Assembly: GCA_016844935.1 (NCBI GenBank)
Contig: JAERTK010000151.1
Location: 1-59,162, forward strand
DNA: 59,162 nt
Direction of reading: 5' to 3'
From: Desulfobacteraceae bacterium
GTDB lineage: Bacteria; Desulfobacterota; DSM-4660; Desulfatiglandales; Desulfatiglandaceae
The position numbers were made by a program, and so were the translations under genes. The notes under the pieces were generated by a model, which saw only the letters and a program-made list of their open reading frames with translations, searched no databases and had not been told where the DNA came from. The stretch's first letter is position 1, and each line of letters begins with the position of its first letter. Of this stretch, positions 53,911 to 59,162 are shown piece after piece.

Positions 53911-53942
53911 TGGCAGGTCCGGAAACGGCCCTGCCATTTTTT
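53911..53942. terminator. Terminator between the helicase and the oxidoreductase
   Basis: TGGCAGG (53911-53917) / CCTGCCA (53930-53936), extended inside by CCG-GAAA-CGG after one mismatch, followed by TTTTTT. It ends the helicase transcript. Confidence 0.85.
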
Positions 53943-54017
53943 CTGGAAAAACCGATTTGGGGAAATATTTGGGTTTGTCCCCCCCCGAATTTTATGGGGT
54001 CGGAGGGATTCTCCGGT

Positions 54018-55316
54018 TTATTCATCTGCCGTGTCGGCCGCATGTTTTGACAAGAGGTCACATATGGCCTTGTGAACGGCTTCATGGTCTTTGGAGCCCA
54101 GAGGGAAGCACAGGTTTCTATCCAGGGCCTCTCCTTTAAATACCATCTGAACCTTTACGGCCGGAATAAAATCGGTATCCCGTTGTTCGATCCCCACCGA
54201 CACCTCATAGCCGGTACCAGGCTCGTGAGGTGGACTGGCCGGCACGATCTGGGTGGATTGCGGGAAAAAATCCTGCTCGGCAGATTTTTCAAGTGGCACA
54301 CAGCATATTCCCGCCCCACTTTTTGCCTGTTCAATGCAATGGTTGCAGGAGCTGCAGGCGGATTTTCGGTGATCTCCGCTTTTCCATCGGTTGACCAAAT
54401 CAGGTTCGCTGATGAAAGGTCGGCACATGGAGATGTAGTCGGCAGTCCCGTCGTCAATGAGCCTTTCGGCAACCCCATAGGATCTTATCCCGCCCACAAG
54501 AATCAGCGGGACGCTGGTATTTTTCTTAAAGACCCTGACGTCATCCTGAAAATAGGCCTCCTCCTCTTCAGTACGAATGTGATCCTTCATCAAGTTGGGA
54601 TTGTTCAGGAGTCCGCCGCTCAGTTCCAGGGCGTCGATCCCCTTTTCAACAAGCATTGCGCCCACCTGAGTGGAATCTTCCAGGGTAAGGCCGTTTTCAA
54701 CAAAGTCCCGGCAGTTGAGTTTCACCATGACCGGGTAGTCGGACCCGACCACATCCCGGATCTCCCGGGTTACCTGGAGCAGCATCCTGGCCCGGTTGCG
54801 GATGTCTCCACCGTATTCATCCGTTCGGTCATTGTACCGGGGGCAGAGCATCTGGCTCAGAAAGAACCCATGGGCTGCAAATATCTGAACCCCGTCAAAA
54901 CCGGCTCTTTTTGCCCTCTCGGCAGCTTTTCCATAGGAGAAGATCAAAGCTCTCATGTCCCGGTGGGTCAAGTTCCTCACACGGGATTTTGAGAGGTAAG
55001 CGCCTCCGTAGCCGAGCTGTACGACGATGTTGCCGCCATTTTCATGGACGGCATCCGCCATGGACTGAAGGCCCGGCATGCATTCTTCCCTGTCGATTCC
55101 CAACTGCCAGGGCTGGTGTTGCCCATGGGGGTGGACATAGGCGTGCCCCGTGATGATCAACCCCACGCCCCCTTCTGCAAGCCTGCTCAGTAAACCAATC
55201 ATTTTCGGTGTAGTGGTGCCGTCATCCGCAGCCATTCCATCCCAGGTGGCTGAGCGGATAAAACGGTTTTTTAGAGCCATACCATTGATTTGAGAGGGTT
55301 CAAACAGACGGGTCAT
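54018..55316 (-). CDS. NADH:flavin oxidoreductase (old yellow enzyme family)
   Basis: 432 residues. FMN TIM-barrel: LFEPSQINGMALKNRFIRSATWDGMA, DGVQIFAAHGFFLSQMLCPRYNDRTDEYGGDIRNRARML, LILVGGIRSYGVAERLI and ISMCRPFISEPDLVNRW. A Cys-rich tail (CSSCNHC...GICC) recalls the FeS site of 2,4-dienoyl-CoA reductase relatives, but the C-terminal FAD/NAD domain of those enzymes is missing. Confidence 0.92.
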   Translation of the reverse strand: MTRLFEPSQINGMALKNRFIRSATWDGMAADDGTTTPKMIGLLSRLAEGGVGLIITGHAYVHPHGQHQPWQLGIDREECMPGLQSMADAVHENGGNIVVQLGYGGAYLSKSRVRNLTHRDMRALIFSYGKAAERAKRAGFDGVQIFAAHGFFLSQMLCPRYNDRTDEYGGDIRNRARMLLQVTREIRDVVGSDYPVMVKLNCRDFVENGLTLEDSTQVGAMLVEKGIDALELSGGLLNNPNLMKDHIRTEEEEAYFQDDVRVFKKNTSVPLILVGGIRSYGVAERLIDDGTADYISMCRPFISEPDLVNRWKSGDHRKSACSSCNHCIEQAKSGAGICCVPLEKSAEQDFFPQSTQIVPASPPHEPGTGYEVSVGIEQRDTDFIPAVKVQMVFKGEALDRNLCFPLGSKDHEAVHKAICDLLSKHAADTADE

Positions 55317-55511
55317 ACGGAGCGCCTCAAGATGAGAAAATATTTAAACATTGAAGGATGCGCCCACCCCATGTTATCTATCCGGAAAAGCGCTGTTGGA
55401 GAGGAGGGCGAACCTTTTGGGGCCAGCTAGACCATCCATGCATTATGGTAGTATGGCACAACTGTCAAAATTGGGCAAGGTTGGCTGATAGATCCATTAA
55501 TATTTTATCCA

Positions 55512-55539
55512 TTGACATCCCTACCAACATCTGTCTAAA
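55512..55539 (+). promoter_or_regulatory. Candidate promoter for the DJ-1/PfpI gene
   Basis: TTGACA (55512-55517), 16-base spacer, TCTAAA (55534-55539), about 65 bases before ATG 55610. Otherwise the 293-base gap between 55317 and 55609 shows nothing. Confidence 0.4.
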
Positions 55540-55609
55540 GTCAACGCTCGAGAAACCAACTTTTTACGCTCAAGGCGCTTTATTTTTGGCGCGTAGCTGG
55601 GAGAAGGAA

Positions 55610-56236
55610 ATGATCCGGAAGCGTGTCGGTATAGTCCTTTTTAATGATATTGAGGTCCTCGACTTTTGTGGCCCATTTGAGGTTTTTTCGGTGACTCGTT
55701 TAAATGAGGAGAGGCGGCGGGAAGAGCCTTCACCATTTGAAGTTTTTCTAATCGCTGAAACCCTCTCTTATGTCACCACAACAGGCGGCATGAAAGTGAT
55801 TCCGCAATATTCGTTTGAAAATTGTCCACGGTTGGATATTCTTGTGGTTCCGGGGGGATGGGGTACGCGTAAAGAATTAAAGAACCCCGTTATGCTTGAA
55901 TGGCTGCGTTCGCGAGCTCGTGAAGTTGAGATACTCACTTCTGTCTGCACGGGATCCATGCTGCTGGGATTCGCGGGCTTGATAGACGGGTTGCATGCAA
56001 CGACTCACTGGCGCTCTTTAGACTGGATGCGGGATTCCTTTCCGGAAGTTTTCGTTGAGGCCAAACAGCATGTGGTTGAGGATGGCCGTGTATTCACTTC
56101 GGCCGGCATCTCAGCGGGAATCGATATGGCCCTTAAAGTGGTTGCCAGGTATTACGGTGGGGATATTGCTCGCGCTACGGCTGCGCATATGGAATATCCT
56201 TTTCCGGATAATAATGAACGCCGAATAAACCGGTAA
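55610..56236 (+). CDS. DJ-1/PfpI family protein
   Basis: 208 residues from ATG 55610 (SD GAGAAGGAA). Glutamine-amidotransferase-like fold: VGIVLFNDIEVLDFCGPFEVFSV, DILVVPGGWGT, ILTSVCTGSMLLGFAGLIDGLHATTHW with the nucleophile-elbow Cys, and FTSAGISAGIDMALKVV. The pattern is that of AraC-associated or isonitrile-hydratase-like members without the DNA-binding domain. Lies 6 bases before the VOC gene. Confidence 0.9.
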   Translation: MIRKRVGIVLFNDIEVLDFCGPFEVFSVTRLNEERRREEPSPFEVFLIAETLSYVTTTGGMKVIPQYSFENCPRLDILVVPGGWGTRKELKNPVMLEWLRSRAREVEILTSVCTGSMLLGFAGLIDGLHATTHWRSLDWMRDSFPEVFVEAKQHVVEDGRVFTSAGISAGIDMALKVVARYYGGDIARATAAHMEYPFPDNNERRINR

Positions 56237-56242
56237 ACACCC

Positions 56243-56644
56243 ATGAATGTTCAAGCGATTGACCATATCGTTTTGACGGTTAAGGATATTGACGCAACAT
56301 GCTTGTTTTACGCGCGGGTGCTTGGCATGAACGTCGCGACCTTCCGTGGCAACAGGAAAGCGCTCTCCTTTGGTGTTCAAAAAATCAATCTCCACCCGTA
56401 CGGAAAAGAGTTGGACCCGAAGGCAAAGGCACCGACTCCGGGTTCCGCTGATCTGTGCTTTGTTACGTCAGTGCCGATTCCTGATGTGATGACGCATCTG
56501 ACGTCATGCGGCGTCAATTTGATCGAAGGTCCGGTACAGAGAACCGGCGCAAAAGGTCCCATGGTGTCGGTGTATTTTCGGGATCCCGACGGCAATTTGA
56601 TTGAAGTCTCCAACTACAAACGTTTGGTGGCAGAAACAAAATAG
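56243..56644 (+). CDS. VOC-family (glyoxalase-like) protein
   Basis: 133 residues. [24 protein letters not shown] at the start with the first metal His, [19 protein letters not shown] in the middle and [16 protein letters not shown] with the C-terminal metal Glu. Resembles dioxygenase/virulence-type VOC proteins. Probably co-transcribed with the preceding gene. Its last 31 bases overlap the converging methyltransferase gene. Confidence 0.9.
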   Translation: MNVQAIDHIVLTVKDIDATCLFYARVLGMNVATFRGNRKALSFGVQKINLHPYGKELDPKAKAPTPGSADLCFVTSVPIPDVMTHLTSCGVNLIEGPVQRTGAKGPMVSVYFRDPDGNLIEVSNYKRLVAETK

Positions 56645-57417
56645 TACCCGCATTCGAGTAAATTTCGACTCCTGGTATCCCCATAGTTCTTGTCCCATGC
56701 ACCCGAATCAATATCCTGCCTTAAGTTATTTAGCATTTCCTGGACACCTGCTTGATCAGCAACTTGAAAATGGGAGATGCCCCGGCGGAAAGCGGGATTA
56801 AAATACTTTTCAGGATATCGCCACGCTGAACAGAAAAACCTGTCTTCCATATCATAGGGAATCGGAAACGGTATGATTTCAATACTGTTGTCTTGGGAAA
56901 CAACCTTAATTTTATCCACAAGCTGTTGGGTCGTTGGAAAAACTTTCCTTATTCTGTCATAGATTGGACCGAAATACCGAGGCATCCAAAATTCTTGGGT
57001 CGATCGTCTTGGATCAGTGGTGAAAGCAACAAATTTCCCCTCAGGCTTAAGCACTCTGAATATTTCAGTTAACGATTTTTCCAAGTTGGCAAAATGGTGC
57101 ATGGAAAGCGTACAATAGGCAGCGTCAAAAATAGCATCAGAAAGCGGAATATTTTCCGCCGCAGATTTCTTCCATTCAATATTTTTGTGTTTGCATGCTT
57201 TTGAAATCATTTCGGCCGAAGGTTCCACGGCTGTGACAAAATGGCCCAGTTCAGCAATTGTCTTAGTATAATTGCCCGTTCCGGCGCCAATATCGATAAC
57301 ATTCGATTCCGCAGGTAAATCAAGACATTCTACTAACAATTTGACGATTCTCTTATCCGGTCTACGCGTGTCATTGTAATCTTTTCCGATGACATCATAT
57401 TTCGCTTGTTCTGACAT
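56614..57417 (-). CDS. Class I SAM-dependent methyltransferase
   Basis: 267 residues. [35 protein letters not shown] is the SAM-binding motif [35 protein letters not shown] gives motifs II/III. The fold matches the UbiE/small-molecule methyltransferase group; the substrate is unknown. Lies 25 bases downstream of the GNAT gene on the same strand. Confidence 0.92.
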   Translation of the reverse strand: MSEQAKYDVIGKDYNDTRRPDKRIVKLLVECLDLPAESNVIDIGAGTGNYTKTIAELGHFVTAVEPSAEMISKACKHKNIEWKKSAAENIPLSDAIFDAAYCTLSMHHFANLEKSLTEIFRVLKPEGKFVAFTTDPRRSTQEFWMPRYFGPIYDRIRKVFPTTQQLVDKIKVVSQDNSIEIIPFPIPYDMEDRFFCSAWRYPEKYFNPAFRRGISHFQVADQAGVQEMLNNLRQDIDSGAWDKNYGDTRSRNLLECGYYFVSATKRL

Positions 57418-57442
57418 TACTAATTTTCCTGCTCACGTAGAA

Positions 57443-57868
57443 TTAAATGGGCTTTGTGAATACTTTTTGTGTTTTAATTTCTTTATAGCCCTGGCTTATG
57501 TAGAAAAAATGGGCTGATTCACGAATTTCATTGGCTCGGACACGAATCTTGTTCACTCGTTTTCTCGCCCAATTCTCTGCTTTTTCAACAAGGGTTTTTC
57601 CTATGCCCTTTCCTCTATGGCTTTCTGAAACAATGAGACTGACGATCTCCGCATACATGCCTTCGGCCAATCGTGCATCCAATAGAACACAAACACTGCC
57701 AATGACTTTATTTTGATTTTCGGCGATAAATATTTCCCCACCGTTTTTATGAATTGCATTTATATTGTTTTCTAAATCAATCAATTCTACCGGGTAGCCA
57801 AGTTCTGCCATTAGATTTTTTAATGGCTCAAGATCACTTTCTTGGTATTCGCGATAAATTGGTTTCAT
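57443..57868 (-). CDS. GNAT-family N-acetyltransferase
   Basis: 141 residues. YREYQESDLEPLKNLMAELGYP at the start, VSLIVSESHRGKGIGKTLVEKAENWARKRVNKIRVRAN with the acetyl-CoA pyrophosphate loop (RGKGIGK), and SAHFFYISQGYKEIKTQKVFTKPI. The substrate is unknown. First gene of a likely two-gene minus-strand unit with the methyltransferase. Confidence 0.92.
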   Translation of the reverse strand: MKPIYREYQESDLEPLKNLMAELGYPVELIDLENNINAIHKNGGEIFIAENQNKVIGSVCVLLDARLAEGMYAEIVSLIVSESHRGKGIGKTLVEKAENWARKRVNKIRVRANEIRESAHFFYISQGYKEIKTQKVFTKPI

Positions 57869-58024
57869 GGCTTTCTGTATAATAAGTGGTTATAAGGTTC
57901 CGGATACCATCACGTTTGTAATGTTATCCGGCAAGATTATCAATATTTTTCATGTGCTTCATGCTTTTCTCTTTTGAGATTCAAGTTTCGGTGGTAAGGT
58001 GCCGGGAGTCGATCTTCAGCGAGG

Positions 58025-59162
58025 ATGAAATTGGATTGGTGGCTCACGGGAATCTGTGCTTCAAGGGTCTTCAATGGACTTGTCTTTATGACTTACGCTG
58101 CGGCAGTCCCCGTTCTTCAGAAGGAATGGCAGATGTCCGGCTCGGCGGCAGGCTCCATTGCCAGCGGATTCCAGTTGGGGTATGCGGTATCATTGGTGGC
58201 CTTTTCCACCCTTTCTGACAGGATCAGCCCCAAGCTTCTGTACCTGTTTTCCATGTCTTTCTCGGCCCTCTGCTCCCTTTGCTTTGCGGTTTTTGCCCGC
58301 AGCTACCTATCGGCCCTCCTGCTCTATACCGCAGTAGGCATTGCCCTTGGGGGGACCTATACAACGGCGCTTATCATACTTTCCGATCGCTATCCCGAAA
58401 AACAAAGGGGTATGGCTATTGGGTTCTTTATCGCAAGCACATCCCTGGGTTATGCTTTTTCTCTGCTCTTGAGTGGTATGGCGTTGCCTGTTGGGGGCTA
58501 TAAGCTCTCGTTTTTTCTGACCTGCCTGGGTCCCCTCGTGGGTTCGATCCTCGCGTGGATCACCCTTTACAGGACCCATGTCCCCCCAGCGAGGCGCCGG
58601 GAAGGGCGGACATTTACCAAAGAGGTCCTTGGCAAAAGACCCGCCAGACTACTCATCAGCGGTTACACTTTCCACAGTTGGGAACTTCTCGGGATGTGGG
58701 CATGGACGCCGGCCTTCCTTACCAGCTGCTTAGCCATCGGAGGGAAAGGGGGATTGGCTGCCGCCGGACTTGGGGCCTACGCCTCATCGCTATTTCACGG
58801 GATCGGTCTAATTGCATCTTTTTCAATGGGGGCCTTATCAGATCGTCTTGGCCGTGCCAAAGTCATCATCATGCTTTCCGGTATCAGTACGCTATGCTCT
58901 TTTCTCTTTGGATGGACCATCGGGTGGCCTTTTATCATAATCATCGGAGTAGGCCTCATTTATGGGTTTTCCTCCCTTGGGGATTCTCCGGTATTCTCGG
59001 CAGCGCTCACGGAAAACGTTCATCCCGCCTACCTGGGGGCCGCCTTTGGATTGAGGTCCTTTTTAGGATTTGGGGCGGGGGCAGTTTCGCCCATTGTGTT
59101 CGGTGTGGTGCTGGATTGGACAAACCCCTCCCCGTCCGCACACATCCCATACACAACATGGG
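58025..59162 (+). CDS. Major facilitator superfamily transporter, 3' partial
   Basis: 379 codons and still open at the window end. The frame has an in-frame stop at 57995 and begins best at ATG 58025 (MKLDWWLTGICASRVFNGLVF). Ten or so hydrophobic segments are visible. The MFS loop 2-3 motif appears as STLSDRISPKLLYLFSM in the N-terminal half and as GALSDRLGRAKVIIMLSG in the C-terminal half. The N-half helix AVGIALGGTYTTALIILSDRYPEKQRGMAIGFF is also typical. The solute is unknown. Confidence 0.9.
   Translation, partial: MKLDWWLTGICASRVFNGLVFMTYAAAVPVLQKEWQMSGSAAGSIASGFQLGYAVSLVAFSTLSDRISPKLLYLFSMSFSALCSLCFAVFARSYLSALLLYTAVGIALGGTYTTALIILSDRYPEKQRGMAIGFFIASTSLGYAFSLLLSGMALPVGGYKLSFFLTCLGPLVGSILAWITLYRTHVPPARRREGRTFTKEVLGKRPARLLISGYTFHSWELLGMWAWTPAFLTSCLAIGGKGGLAAAGLGAYASSLFHGIGLIASFSMGALSDRLGRAKVIIMLSGISTLCSFLFGWTIGWPFIIIIGVGLIYGFSSLGDSPVFSAALTENVHPAYLGAAFGLRSFLGFGAGAVSPIVFGVVLDWTNPSPSAHIPYTTW

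Noticed and set aside
57952..58503. Two short plus-strand frames at the right end
   Set aside because: They are out of frame with the long open MFS transporter frame that starts at 58025.
1..59162. CRISPR array, rRNA genes, IS transposase
   Set aside because: No regularly spaced short repeats, no rRNA-like sequence and no transposase motifs were seen.

Overview
The window looks like a chromosomal segment of an anaerobic Gram-negative bacterium, most likely a sulfate-reducing member of the Desulfobacterota (Desulfobacteraceae-like). The basis is indirect: a Kdo/LPS-export cluster (kdsA-kdsC-lptC-lptA-lptB) leading into rpoN-hpf-ptsN, a 2-hydroxyacyl-CoA dehydratase-type activase pair, a DUF39 homocysteine-biosynthesis protein, and many formylglycine-generating-enzyme (FGE)-fold and PEGA-domain proteins. 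No 16S rRNA or other decisive marker is present, so the taxonomy is inference.

Region 1 (1-6.6 kb) is accessory DNA. It opens with a compact diversity-generating retroelement (DGR): a PEGA-FGE variable protein with a 135-bp variable repeat (VR), an HRDC-domain accessory protein, a DGR reverse transcriptase, and a template repeat (TR) that overlaps the reverse transcriptase stop codon. TR and VR differ at 10 positions, all adenines in the TR, which is the signature of adenine mutagenesis. A roughly 135-nt potentially structured segment follows the TR. It recurs once, 1.5 kb downstream behind a frameshifted secreted-protein remnant, with a compensatory change in one hairpin. Two toxin-antitoxin pairs and an AAA_14/DUF4143 ATPase follow.

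Region 2 (6.6-29 kb) is mostly housekeeping: a periplasmic cyclophilin, an unusual operon (PPDK-like phosphotransferase, divergent GAPDH, membrane GTPase), a beta-helix lipoprotein, polA, and an operon of radical SAM protein, activase, DUF2229 protein, RNase G/E and M48-TPR protease, then a DapA-family aldolase.

Region 3 (29-40 kb) is again accessory: a DUF433/DUF5615 pair, a secreted beta-barrel-like protein, and a duplicated, decaying family of kinase/PEGA/FGE/hydrolase proteins. The family comprises one intact gene and two broken copies, with a Fic-like protein and an AbiEii-type nucleotidyltransferase pair between them. A carboxylesterase lipoprotein closes the region.

Region 4 (40-51 kb) is core: a DUF39 protein, a 162-bp palindromic element, the Kdo/Lpt/rpoN/PTS cluster, gap-tpiA-secG and tRNA-Leu(GAG). 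Region 5 (51-59 kb) holds an iron alcohol dehydrogenase, a DEAD-box helicase with a promoter-operator-terminator leader, an old-yellow-enzyme homologue, a DJ-1/PfpI protein, a VOC protein, a methyltransferase, a GNAT acetyltransferase and the start of an MFS transporter that runs off the window.
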